From Alligator mississippiensis (lineage: Eukaryota > Chordata > Crocodylia > Alligatoridae), in contig NC_081825.1 of NCBI RefSeq assembly GCF_030867095.1, forward strand, positions 263,386,954 to 263,450,953: 64,000 nt of DNA, read 5' to 3'. The notes below the pieces were generated by a model. The model was not told the DNA's origin and ran no database searches. It saw only the letters and a program-made list of their open reading frames with translations. Each line of letters starts with the position of its first letter. The first letter of the stretch is position 1. Below, piece after piece: positions 31,580 to 42,845 of this stretch. Position numbers and translations under genes: made by a program.

Positions 31580-34500
31580 AAGATGCTGCATATATCAGCC
31601 CAAAGGTTTTTCTCCCTGCATATTTGTACCACCTCCTGAACTAGCATAAGCTAAGCCAATAAAGCCCTTTTCTGCCTGCATAATGGCATCCATAGCAGCA
31701 GTTTTGCTAGCATTACTATGTCAAGTAGGGGTTGTAATCTTTTCAACGCTGTGTCCCTATAGCTGATGTAACTATAGTGTAGACCAGGTTAGTGTCATGA
31801 AGTACCAACAAAATGAGCCAAAATTATAGTTTCCTGCCCCCTTGATATATTTCTGGTATCTGCAAGCTGCTGCTGCTGGGAGAAATGTTCCAGAAAATGT
31901 GAATAATCCCTAAAAATTACATCAGGTGGAGATTCTGAAGGATGGGAGCTTGATAAAATATTCAGATATTTTCTCAGGCCTCTTTTATAAAAAGCTCCCA
32001 ACAAGCCATGCAACTTTACTTTTTAATTACCTATCAGAAGGACAAAGTGTCCCAGGGAGGGACAGAATATATTGTGCAAGTAGGACTGCAATGAAGCTCT
32101 TTGCTAATTTTGATATCTAGTACCTGGATACCACAGATAGATGCATTAGAGAGAGAATGATAGAGAGAGTGATGAAAAGTGCTATGTAAGTGGTAAATAT
32201 TATGATCAGTATTATGAAACTCTGTCACATTTAAAATGTTCTTAACTAGGCTTAAAAGTAAAAAAAAAATCTTTTGTACTAAATTTAAATGCCAGCTGCT
32301 GCACTGTATGTGTGTACTGGGCATACATTCACATACCTCCACAGAGGTTTTTTCCCGTGATTCAAATTTCCAAGAGGCTGAAAGAGAAGGAATCTTTTGA
32401 GATTTAGATAAAGAAAACTGTTCATGGGAAACCCCCCCAGAAAAAAAACAGTAAATTCTATTAGCCTGTGGAAGGTAGACCAGTTTTACTAAAAGAAGTT
32501 CATCATGAAATAAGGTAGTGCTGGGAGTAGGGATGGAAGAGTCCAGTTCTCCATAAAGTCAGTAGAACAAAATTAATTATTTATTAATTATTACTACTGC
32601 TTATATTATATTGGTACTTAAGGCATGGCAGAAAGCAGGGCTGCATTGTGTCAGGCATTGTTTTAGATACAAGGTAATAAAAAAATCCATGCCTGGAAAG
32701 GTTTACTATGTAGCCCAGGGGTATCAAAGAGTCCAACCAAGAGCCTTTCAAAAAGTCCAGCAAAGTCACCTCAAAGACGTCCTTCCAAATCAATATGTTT
32801 CCTATTTACAATATAAATACATTATATACATATTACTCATCTATAATTGATTGAGTACAAAATTCTGGGGTATTTTTGACTGAAAATAGGGTATCAGGAA
32901 CCAATCCCCAATTTATAACATTGTTTCTTATGAGAAAATTGGCATCAAGTTACAACGTTTCGACTTAAGACCCGGGTTTTCAGGAATCCATTGTGTCGTT
33001 AAGTCGGAGGACTGACTGTCTGTACTCTATTCTGGGCACTTCAGCCAAAGATACAAAACTTTTTCATACATTGTTTATCTGTAGTAAACAGCAAATCATT
33101 TTGCCAGGCCCCATCTCTCTCTCTTCTCCTTTTCATTTCCTTCCATCTTTTGGTAACAAACAACAGGGCAGTTTTTTCTACAGCTCTCACCATCTGAAAC
33201 TCCCTTTTTGTCTCTCTTTTTCCAGCTTTCTTATACGTCACAGCTGAAAACATAAATTTTCTCTCTTGTTTTGGCCTGTTGGATTTTTTCTTTGTTGTAT
33301 TATATTATTTAATGCTGTATGGCAAACTATATTATACAACTCTGTAAAGTGTTTTGACATGTAGTTTGTATGAAGGCTGCTGTACAAAATCATTGTGTTA
33401 AGCTGTAAAATTGTAACTGAGCAATCCAACTCAGCTCAGACTCTTGGGAGATGCTTCATTGGTTTCCTTGCTCTCACTGAGTGCTCCTGCAACTGCTTCA
33501 TCTTTTCTTTTTGCAGTCAGGAAGCTGCTTTTGTTTCCAGATGATTTTTAATTTCCTGTTATCAGCAAGAACTCAGTTCTTCTGAATCCTTTATTTCCCC
33601 TGCCTGAAATTGTATTGCTCAGTACAACCTTAGCTGTGACAAACTGAATGCAGTTTAGTCAAGTTTGAGCTTGTGTGAGGCTGGCTAATTAAAGTTTGTA
33701 GACAGAGGGCGCTGAGCAGAGTTGAGCATATAGCAACAGGGATGGCACAAGCTTTCTCAAATCCATGTGCTTTAATGCATTTTAAACCACTGTTGTTCTA
33801 CTCTTGTGCTTCTCTTTCCCCACAACTCTATTAATACCCTGCTAACCTAGGATGTTTTTTACACAAATAGCTTATTTATTGGAAGATGCAGTTTTGGGTT
33901 GAGCAAAACTAAATTTGCAAATTGTTTTGACTGAAAAACAAAAAACACTTCAAAATGTTTTGCTTCAGCATTCTGAAAATGGAATGTATCAACTTTGTTT
34001 CAAAGTGGTGTTCTGAGACTGAATTTAGTTATACTATATCTTATTTTTTTAAAAGGATAAAGAACATGCCAAAGCACAGCATTTCACTTTGGGTTGGTCA
34101 GCTTGTTCAACGAAAAGTAAAATTATTCCAGTTTCTTTTCTGTGACAAACAAACACACAAAACATTTGTTCCCAATTCATTCCAAACATTGCATTCCAAT
34201 CCAGCCATTCAGCTGAAAAATCAGGTATTTGAACAACTCTACTCCAATCTAACCTATGACACCTCATCTTATTTTCATCCTCTATTATACATGACCTTTT
34301 TTTTTTTAAGTTATCACTACACAATGTAAAAAAAAGCACAAACTGGATTAGAATTGGCTGACATTTAAAAAAAATAGTTGTCAATGAGGCATCAGTGGTG
34401 ATGTTTCTGACGGGTCCACAGAGACTTGATTAGACTCAATTGCATTTCAATGTTTTCATCAGTGATCTGCAGGTAAATAACATTTGCAAATAACACAAGC

Positions 34501-34690
34501 ATTGACAGAATGGTAAATAATACCCTGCCTTCTGCCTGACTTCAGACTAACATAACTAACTACCTCTCAGTAATCAGGGCAGAGCAGTAATTCAGAATGA
34601 TGTGGGTTGCTTAGTAATGTGGGCCCATTCAAACAAAAGGAACTTGCAAAGTTATCTAGGAACAAGGAATGCAGGCCATAAGTACAGAAT
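31580..34690. other. Intergenic sequence
   Basis: AT-rich. It contains an old MIR/L2-like patch (about 32575-32690), a Tigger-like terminus (32860-33018) and no supported gene. Nothing is recognised at 33050-34690. Confidence 0.5.
32860..33018. mobile_element. Tigger-like element, one end
   Basis: The segment reads AACGTTTCGACTTAAGACCC, then GTGTCGTTAAGTCGGAGGAC and TGACTG. Reversed, it starts CAGTCAGTCCTCCGACTTAA, a Tigger-type terminus. The other end was not found. Confidence 0.6.
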
Positions 34691-35285
34691 GGGGGCCTGT
34701 ATCCTGGAAAACAAGAACTCTAAGGTGTATCTAGGGATGACAGTGGACAAATAGTTTGACATCAAGCCCTAGTGCACGGCAGTGGCAGCAAGGACTAATG
34801 TAATCAGGACTAACACAATCACTTGAAGTATAAACAAGGGAAATGTGACAGTAATAAGACTAAGGAAGAGATTTTATTTTTTTTACACACCATTATGAGA
34901 GCAACACTGGCATAATGCATACAATTCAGGAATCTGTATTTCTAAAAGGATATTGAAAATTTAGAAAGTGCAGAGAAAGGCAACAAAAATATTTGAGGGT
35001 TGGGAGAATATATGTGCCTTACAGAATTAAAGGGCTTAATATGTTATCTAAAAGAAAACTGAGAGAAGATTTGGTCATGATGTACATGCTGAATTCCTTC
35101 AAGGGAAGAAAATACCAGGTCCTAAAGACCTCTTTAGTTTATCAGGAAAAGGCATGAAAAAATAGCCCCAAGAAGGTTTGAAGCCAAACTTATTCAAACA
35201 AGACTGTAGTGAATCTTCCATTTCCTGAGGTCTTTATGTCAAGACTGGAAGTCTTTACAGGAGGTACAAGGTAGAGCACAACATA
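34690..35285 (+). mobile_element. Old CR1 LINE fragment
   Basis: Degraded CR1 motifs on the plus strand: GTATCTAGGGATGACAGTGG, AGTGCAGAGAAAGGCAACAA and AAACTGAGAGAAGATTTGGT. All frames are broken. Confidence 0.65.
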
Positions 35286-35309
35286 TGCTTTAGTTAAGTT
35301 TAACATTTT

Positions 35310-35652
35310 GGGAGGACTGTGGGTGTGGGGGGCATATGGCAGGGCTGCTCAGGAGGGGGGTCCCCTGCCCCCTGCAGGGTGTAGCCCCCCTGCACAGCCC
35401 ACACACTGCCCCCCCAGGGGCCACAGCTCCCCCCCACAGGGCCACAGTCCCCCCACAGAGGCCAGAGCCCCCTAACAGGGGCCACATCTCCCTTCCACAG
35501 GGTCCATGGCCCCCCAGTAGGTATCTAGGTATCAAATTTTGTAAATATGCACCATAGGGAATGTTTTTTTGTTCCCAGCGTTCCTCTTGCCATGTTTCAA
35601 ACTGTTTTGAAACGCAGCAAGAGGCACGTGCAGGCTTGTGTGGACATGCCCC
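35310..35652. mobile_element. GGGYGYGTCC-end element, truncated copy
   Basis: The right end GCTTGTGTGGACATGCCCC, reversed, matches the terminus at 39814. The C-rich interior (GCTCAGGAGGGGGGTCCCCT, then CAGGGTGTAGCCCCCCTG) matches 40568-40615. The left end is unclear. Confidence 0.55.
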
Positions 35653-35667
35653 ACAGTGTCATCTTCA

Positions 35668-36515
35668 TAGATTTCATAGACATTAGGGCTGGAAGGGACC
35701 TAGGAAAATCATCGAGTCCAGCCCCCTGCCCAAAGGGCAGGAAGTCAGCTGGGGTCATAGGATCCCAGCAAGATAAGCATCCAGTTTGCTCTTGAAGGTG
35801 TTCAATGTAGGCGCTTGAACCACCTCCGGTGGCAGGCTGTTCCAGACCTTGGGGGCTCGGACAGTAAAAAAATTCTTCCTTATGTCCATCCTGAAACCGT
35901 CTTGTAGTAGTTTATGACCGTTTGACCTAGTTGTCATCCCTAGGGGCGCTCTGGTGAACAAACGTTCCCCCAGATACTGGTGGTCACCCTTGATAAACTT
36001 ATAGGTGGCCATCAGATCACCCCTGAGCCTGCGCTTTTCCAGGCTAAAGAGCCCCAGGGCTCTCAGCCTGTCATCGTAGGGTCTGCTTCCCTGACCTCTG
36101 ATCATGCGCGTGGCTCTTCTCTGGACTCTCTCAAGCTTCTCCACATCCTTTTTGAATTGTGGAGCCCAAAACTGGACGCAGTACTCCAGCTGCGGCCTCA
36201 CTAAGGCCGAGTACAAGGGGAGAATGACGTCCCGGGATTTGTTTGAGAAGCATCTTTGGATGCAAGCCAGCGTTTTGGTCCCTTTACTAGCCGCAGCATC
36301 GTATTGCAGGCTCATGTTCATCTTGTGGTCAATGATGACCCCCAAGTCTCTTTCTTGCATAGTGCTAGCCAACATAGCACTGCCGAGCCTATAAGGATGC
36401 TGCGGGTTTTTCTTCCCAAGGTGGAGAACCTTGCATTTATCGGCGTTGAACACCATCAGATTCTCATCCCACTTGCTGAGCCTGTCCATCTTGCTCATGA
36501 TCCTGTTTATTTGAT
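35668..36515 (-). mobile_element. CR1 LINE 3' fragment, relatively young
   Basis: The plus strand begins at the CR1 tail (ATAGATTTCATAGACATTAG, GGCTGGAAGGGACCTAGG). The whole fragment back to its 5' truncation near 36515 keeps one reading frame on the minus strand (next entry). Confidence 0.93.
35755..36498 (-). CDS. CR1 ORF2 C-terminal fragment (reverse transcriptase thumb region)
   Basis: A 247-residue uninterrupted frame with no start of its own, because the element is 5'-truncated. Recognisable blocks in order are [104 protein letters not shown]. These are the region after the catalytic YADD box and the CR1 C-terminal domain; the endonuclease and catalytic core are absent, so it is not functional. 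An intact frame implies a fairly recent insertion. Confidence 0.85.
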   Translation of the reverse strand: MSKMDRLSKWDENLMVFNADKCKVLHLGKKNPQHPYRLGSAMLASTMQERDLGVIIDHKMNMSLQYDAAASKGTKTLACIQRCFSNKSRDVILPLYSALVRPQLEYCVQFWAPQFKKDVEKLERVQRRATRMIRGQGSRPYDDRLRALGLFSLEKRRLRGDLMATYKFIKGDHQYLGERLFTRAPLGMTTRSNGHKLLQDGFRMDIRKNFFTVRAPKVWNSLPPEVVQAPTLNTFKSKLDAYLAGIL

Positions 36516-37042
36516 ACTAGCCAATTGCCTGTCAAGAATGATGGATTTCAAAAGAGTGTTTACATGCCTGGCCCTGAAGGGTGAGCAGGGGATGGCGGCC
36601 ATGTAAACACTCCCACTGCCTCCAGCCTCTGGTACAGGGGGCTCCCTCTCCCCCTGCCCCCCCGCCCACCTCTGTCTTCTCCCCTGAGCAGTGGGGCCTC
36701 CCTCCTCCCCACCCCACCTCCATGCCTCCTCTCCCTGCTTCCCTTCCTCCCTCCTTCCCCGCTGCCTCTCCCTCCCTGCCGGCTGTTGGTAGTAAAAGTT
36801 GTGGGGTGCATGTGTGCATCGGGCACACCACCCTGCCAGGCACAGGGGGGTGGAGAGGGTGGCAGGGCTGGGCAGCGGGGTGGTGCTGCAACCATGACCC
36901 CACCCTGTTCACCTCCCCCTGCCCCATGCCTGCCTGTGCCTGTGCAGCCAATTGCTGCCCTCTCAGCAGCACAGGCGCAGTTGATGAAGAGTGTTACAGA
37001 CAGACAGACAGACAGCCAAAGCCCTTTATATATATAGAATGG
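36516..37042. repeat. GC-rich dispersed repeat ending in (ACAG)n and TATATATAGA
   Basis: It begins ATACTAGCCAATTGCCTGTC directly beside the CR1 fragment and ends with a GACA run (about 36997-37015), then CCCTTTATATATATAGAATG. The interior is C-rich with overlapping ORFs on both strands. The form suggests a retroelement, but I cannot name the family. Confidence 0.45.
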
Positions 37043-39813
37043 TGGAACACGGTGCAGCAAAAGCTTCCCACATATGTAACTTGTCAATGTCTTTCACCCA
37101 TATTCCAAGGTGACTTTCTTTAGGGATAAGAAAGGAATTCAGTTACAGTGATCCTATCAGTCTTTAGCCTGGGCACCAGCAAGTACAAGCACTACCAATT
37201 ATGCAGGTAGTTTTGTGTTATAGATACCAGAACTGGATAGACATCCACCCACTCATTTTTAAACATTTTTTCTGACTCATGAAAGAGCTGTATGGAGTCC
37301 TTCGGGGTAGATTAGAAATGTTAAATTAGAGACAGCCTTAGTCTCTGCTTCAGTACTCTTCACATTTGCAAATACAAAATTAAATGTCTCGTGAAATATC
37401 TTGTAACAAATGAAGATGACAATACAATGTAATGTAATAAGCTATTGCTAATATCAGAGATCTGTATTCTTAGTAGTCACTGAGTTACAGAATAAAAACG
37501 ATCAAAATAAATTACAATTCTCAGGTCAGGGGATAAATTATTCCATGGATAAGCTGTTAAATATAGAAAAAGAAGCAGCTTCATCTCAGGCAGAAAGGTT
37601 CAGCCACATTGGCAACCCCAGTGCTTTACATTCCCCCAAAGGTTACAAGGAACATTCAAAAGGAATAATTATATCTTGGGAAAAAAGGGTCAGAAGGTCT
37701 ATTAGTTCTTTTGTAGAAGTCTCTGAATTCTTCAAACTGCTCCTGTATTATCTGGGATGACTGAAAGGAAGGCTAGCTTAATTTCTGTAATTTGTTACAC
37801 TTGGAAGAGAGTAAAATCCCTCAAGAAAGTAATAATCATCTCATGCATTTCTATATGGCCTTCCAGAAGCCCACAGTACTCTGTAGAGCACCTGCTTGTA
37901 GTATTTCATACACTGATGAAAAGCAGGAACCTCCTCTAAGGTGGAATGTAGTGGCCTAGCAACATCCTTTAACAACCTGGGGCAAGAAGTGAGGGGGGGA
38001 ATCCCTTAGGCAATTGCAAGGGGAATGTATGGAGGTAGCATCTTATGACCCAAACTGAAACATGGCCAGGAAACTGGCTCTAGCACATTGGCTGTTGTGA
38101 AAAGTACCCAAAGATATTTAAAGACTGCAAGGAGGAAGGACCTTGATTTTACACATCTTTTAAAAGTAGCTCTACAAGTAACACAGTCATAGTTTAATAA
38201 GACAAACAGTTCCTATTGAACTGCCCATTGGAGTAAGTATATTTTTGAAGGTGTCCCATCAAAGCATTGGCCTAGTCCAGGCTTAACCAAGACAAGGTTG
38301 CAGTGTAAGCTGTGATGGCTACTGTTCCATAGACACCTGGGTGTTTCCACTGGTGGTACAAAGTCGACACATTTAAAGCGGACACAGATGGACCTGACAT
38401 TTTCTTCCCCCTGCCCATTTTGCCCTAGTGAGAGTGCTCTGAGAATGTTAGGCTGTGCTGTAAAACAACTTCCAGATGGATGATTTTGTTCTGTACTATC
38501 TGTCTTGATTTGTGCATCCATCAGCATTACAGCTATGGAGAGCTTCTATGTGATATAGAATACAAGTATTTCTTCTTACAGTCTGAATTGACAGAACCTG
38601 AGAATAATCCTGAAACAAAGATTTCTAGTAACAGTTGATCTTTTGGGCCAGATCTTTACCTCCACTACCTTCAAGAAGAACTACACTGATTTATAACTGC
38701 TAATAATTTGACTCAGTAGTAATATGAATATCAATACGGTATTAAATATCATGGTTATAACATCCACAGACTGGATTGTGTTAAACGTGGTTAAAAGAAA
38801 GACTATGGATTCTTATTCCATTATCTGGATTAACTTTGGTGACTCCTTTGTTGCTATACTTTTAATGCTTGTTTGCTTGTCTTGACTAGTTCTATCCCAC
38901 TCACCCCTCTCTTACCCCATTTCTCTCTCTCCCCTCCCCCTTTGTTTTCTAATTTCTCTGTCCTTACTCCGCTTTTTGCATGTCTTTTCTCCGGTTCCCT
39001 GGTTGAAGAGCTCAAACTACTTCTCTAGGACCCCAAGGTCACAGATTCACCTGTTCTGTGAAGTCCTTTTGATCTCTCCTTCCCCTGTACAGGGGAGAGC
39101 TGATCTTGATGATACTCATCAGATGTCTTTAGATATTTTTAATCAAAAAGAATTGAAAAGAAAGAAAAAAAAAGAGAGAGGGAAAAGTGAACAAGGCTGA
39201 TTCCTTGTGGGGGAAGCTGGAGCTGCCCTTCTATCTTCTCTTCAAATAAGCTGACTGAATTCTTCCCACCACGGGCTTGGGACAGTATGTCAGTGGAATT
39301 GTTTCAGCTTTTGCGTTAGTCACACCTCTGGGATGCAAATTTATTTAGCAAAAAACAGAAAAAATGCTTTCCCTCTTTCCTGGTAATTTGGGATAAACTG
39401 AGATTTATTTTATTCCCCAGTTAAAAGGAAAATAGAAACCAAGCCAGCATCTTTATTCTAGTCCAAGCTCTTTCTTGTGTGCTCTGATAGCTCTAACTAG
39501 GTGCTCGTTCTAATTATAGAGTGGTTTAGCTTTGGTTACATAATTACATATTGCACTGGGGCACATGACATTGTTATGCTACAAAAGCCTCCATTTTTAT
39601 CTCTCCTGGCTCCAGCCTGTTTAACTGAGAGCAGCAAAAACTGAATTCTTCTGAAGCATTATAACTTAGTTTTTCAGTGGAAGCCAATATGAATCAGATG
39701 CCAAACTGCTTCTTTCCTTCTGCTGGGAACATTGCCAAGGCTTGTTATTTAGTGGTTAAAACAAGGGATTGGTGGTCAGGGCTGTTTAGCAACAGTGAGT
39801 TTATATACTCATA
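37043..39813. other. Intergenic sequence
   Basis: No gene recognised. There is a pyrimidine-rich block (38890-38945) and an old tRNA-SINE-like patch near 39735-39785 (TTATTTAGTGGTTAAAACAA). Confidence 0.5.
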
Positions 39814-40881
39814 GGGTGTGTCCACACATGCAAGCATGTGCGCTTGCAGCAGCTCAAATTGAAGTGGTGCAAATTTGAGCCAGAGCTTTTTGCCTCAGTG
39901 CACATGCACTTTGTTGAGGAGCAAATTGTGCCACTTGGGGCAAAATAACCCTGCCTGGCTCCTCCCGGATCTACAGCCAGGGGGAGCTAGAGCCCGGGGC
40001 CAGCACTGGTGCTGTCCCCAACAGTATAAAAAGCTGCCCTGTCCTGGACCCATCCATACAAAAAGCTGCCCTGGCAAGTAGCTCAGGGCTACTAGCTCTC
40101 TGAAGCTTCTGGGGACCAGCCAATTAATTGCTGGGAACACTACCCCTTGTGCCAGCTGGACTGCTGCAGCAGCATCCCAAATCCATTTTTAAAAATACCC
40201 CCAAATCCATGTTCTTCCACATTAAAGAAAAAAAACAAAACAAAACACTCTCCACCCCCCCTCCCCCCCGGAGAGAGAAGCTGGGTAATGCTTTAACATT
40301 GTAAATAGACCCATAAAGCAATTTGGAAGCCTACCAGTGTCTCCATCATGAAAAAATAAATTCTAAATACCTGTGCTGATCTGTGCGTTTGGTTTTCTTC
40401 ACACATGATGGGTGTGTGATGGGGGCATGTGGTGTTTGCAGGAAGGTATCGGGAAGGGGTGTGGGAGAAGGTGGTGGGTGGACATGGAGGGATGTGGGTT
40501 GGTCTCTTGGTAGGAGTGGGGCAATTGCTGGGTGCACTGCGAGTGTGGGGGACCTTGTGTGGGGGATGCTCAGGAGGGGTGGGGCCCCTAACCCCACAGG
40601 GTACAGCCCCCCTGATACAGCACATGGAATACCCCCTCCACCCAGGGTCCCAGCTGCACCCTGGAGGGCCCCTGCCCCCCTGCCTAGGGCCCATAACTAA
40701 CCTTTAACAGCAGCAGCAGGGGGGCCATGTGCTGAGCCCAGCCTGGTTCTGCTGGCCCTGGGGCTGTTCTTGCCGCCCAGCCGGGCTGGTCTTGTGTCAG
40801 CAGGACCCAGCGTGGCACGTGGAAACCGAGTGCCAGGTCCAGCCGGGTCCTGGGCCGCCTCTGCAGCCCAGCTGGGCTGGG

Positions 40882-41527
40882 CCAGATCCCTGAGGCTCGC
40901 TAGTCTGGCTTTGCACTGGAGCAGGTCGCACAGCTCCAGTAGGTGCGACAAGAGCCATGCCTCCCAGAGCCCTGTGCAAGGCTGGACTAGCAAGCCACAT
41001 GGGGCTGGCTCAGGTCCTCGCCCCCCCCCCCCCCCCTCCTGGGGCAGAGGTGGGAGCTGGCCCTGGGGTCTGGCCCACGCTGACAGGAGCCAGTACAGCA
41101 TGCGGTTCCTGTGTGCCGCACCGGGTCCTGCCACGGCTGGGCCTTTCCTACAGCAGCAGGACCTGGCCCAGCGGCATGAGCAGCATCAGGGCCGGCAGGA
41201 CCTGTGGTCGCCGTGCACTGGGCCATGTCCTGCTGCTATAGGAAGGGCCCGGCTGCGTCAGGACCCGGTGCAGCACACGGGAACTGCATGCTGCACTGGC
41301 TCCTGTCAGCATGGGCCAAGGCCCCAGGGCTGGCTCCTGCCTCTGCCCCATGCCTGCGGGGGCGGGCAGGGGGTGAGGACCTGGGCCAGCCCCATGGGGC
41401 TTGCTAGTCCAGCCTTGCACCGGAGTGGGTCACAGGGCTCCGGGAGGCACGGCTCCTGTGCGCACCTCCTGGAGCCGTGCAACCCGCTCTAGTGCAAAGC
41501 CAGGCTAGCGAGCCTCAGGGATCTGGA
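40882..41527. repeat. Large inverted repeat, arms about 290-310 bp
   Basis: Arm 40882-41171 runs GCCAGATCCCTGAGGCTCGC ... GCAAGGCTGGACTAGCAAGC ... CAGCAGCAGGACCTGGCCCA. It is matched in reverse complement by 41218-41527 (CTGGGCCATGTCCTGCTGCT ... GGGATCTGG). Identity looks like 80-90% by eye, around a spacer of about 46 bases. The long plus-strand ORF at 40770-41492 follows from GC content. Confidence 0.85.
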
Positions 41528-41877
41528 CCAGGTCCTCCCCCCTCCTCCCCAGGGACATCCTCCCCCCCCCCGCCACTCCCCAAACCCCACTCCATATCCC
41601 CTGCCACCCCTCCCCCACCAACACCCATGAACCCCCTCCCCCCCAACTTACCTTGGACAGTGTCAGGGGCAGCAGAAATGTATAAGAGACAGTCTGGTCA
41701 AAACCAGAGTGTCTTTTTTGGAGGTCTGGCTCCAGGCACAGTGTTAAACCATGCCTTGCTCCGCTCTATTGTGGAGCGGTTTCCAGGGATCTAGTTTTCT
41801 CCCTGTGCTGCAAACTTGCAGCGTGGGGAACATTTTTTTGTCCCTGTACATGACTCAAAAAGGTGTTTGAGGCAGGG

Positions 41878-42719
41878 TGTGACAGGTAGTCACTCTGGGC
41901 CGCCCTCAATGTGGCCCACACACCTGTTCCTGGGTCAACCACCCGCCTACTCGCCTGCCATGCCTTGGTCTTAATTAATTGATCAGTGTTAACCAGCAGG
42001 AGGCTGCCCTGACACTGCCCCGCTGCTAGGGGGCGCTATATGCGGCTCCGTTTCCTCCCCTACACCGCAGTCCACACCTCGCCAGTGTGGACTCAGGTCT
42101 ATCCCCATCTTGGCCCCTTCCTGTTCTCTCTGGGCCTTCTCTGTGATGCTAGCGCCCTTTCCTGGGTTCCCCACACCCACACTTGGGCTTCCTAGTGATG
42201 CTGCCCCCTGTCTGGGGCTCACCCTGCCCACACTTGGGCTTCTTGAATGCCCTTCTCTGGGCTGCGGTCTATGTACCCCGTACACTGCGCCCCTACTGGC
42301 GCTGGGGTCCTCACAATCTGCTATGAGTCCCTTATGAGGCCTCCTCCATCCCCTTATAGCCTCACCCAAACCACTGGTCATAACAACAACAAAGCAAAAC
42401 ACACAAGCCCCTAGGCTATAACTTAAACCTAAGCTGCCTGGCTGTAACAACATTGCTCAACTCAGGTCAAGCTGTACTTGCAGTTAGGCTACTCCTCACA
42501 CCATGGCTTAGGGAGTTCCTACCTCTCTGGCTGCTAGCAGGGAACTACCTCTAGCCTTAGCTCCTGGGCTTTATAAAGGCCAGGCCCTGCCCCTTCTGGT
42601 CAGCTGACATTCCCTGGTTGCCCTGGCAACCCACAGCTGTGCTCCTTAGTCACTGCTAGGGCTCCTTCGCTAGCAGTTTTCCCCTCTTCAGGCACAGGGC
42701 ACCTCAGTGCTCTGTGACA
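41878..42719. mobile_element. Probable solo LTR with 5 bp TSD
   Basis: It begins TGTGACAGGTAGTC and ends GCTCTGTGACA (TG...CA) and is flanked by CAGGG at 41873-41877 and 42720-42724. A TTTATAAAGG box lies near 42570. Degenerate repeats of CACACTTGGGCTTCCTAGTG type occur at 42160-42250. There are no coding remains of an internal region. Orientation is unresolved. Confidence 0.75.
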
Positions 42720-42758
42720 CAGGGCAACAGGCACATGCGCATTTGTCTGGACGCGCCC

Positions 42759-42845
42759 ATAGATGTTAGGGTCGGAAGGGACCTCAGTAGGTCATCGAGT
42801 CTGACCCCCTGCCCTCATCAGGAAAGAGCGCTGGGGTCAGAAAAG
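42759..42845 (-). mobile_element. CR1 LINE tail fragment
   Basis: ATAGATGTTAGGGTCGGAAG, then GGACCTCAGTAGGTCATCGA and GTCTGACCCCCTGCCCT form a reversed CR1 3' end. It directly abuts the right end of the 39814-42758 element. Confidence 0.8.

Larger units (their letters stand above)
39814..42758. mobile_element. DNA-transposon-like element with GGGYGYGTCC ends, carrying a solo LTR
   Basis: The left end GGGTGTGTCCACACATGCAA and right end (reversed) GGGCGCGTCCAGACAAATGC form imperfect terminal inverted repeats. It is flanked by ATA on both sides, at what looks like a CR1 tail (CTCATA | ATAGATGTTAGGG). It contains a fold-back (40882-41527) and a solo LTR (41878-42719). No transposase is seen. The short ATA duplication is weak evidence; the repeat of both ends at 14760-15231 and 35652 is stronger. 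Confidence 0.6.

Noticed and set aside
36997-37015. Short tandem GACA run as a possible CRISPR-like or regulatory array
   Set aside because: A simple microsatellite at a retroelement-like tail; no spacers and a vertebrate context.
36532-37123. ORFs of 146-180 residues on both strands
   Set aside because: C-rich dispersed repeat with both strands open; no motif.
40770-41492. 240-residue plus-strand ORF
   Set aside because: It spans both arms of the inverted repeat, so its two halves mirror each other in antisense; not a plausible protein.
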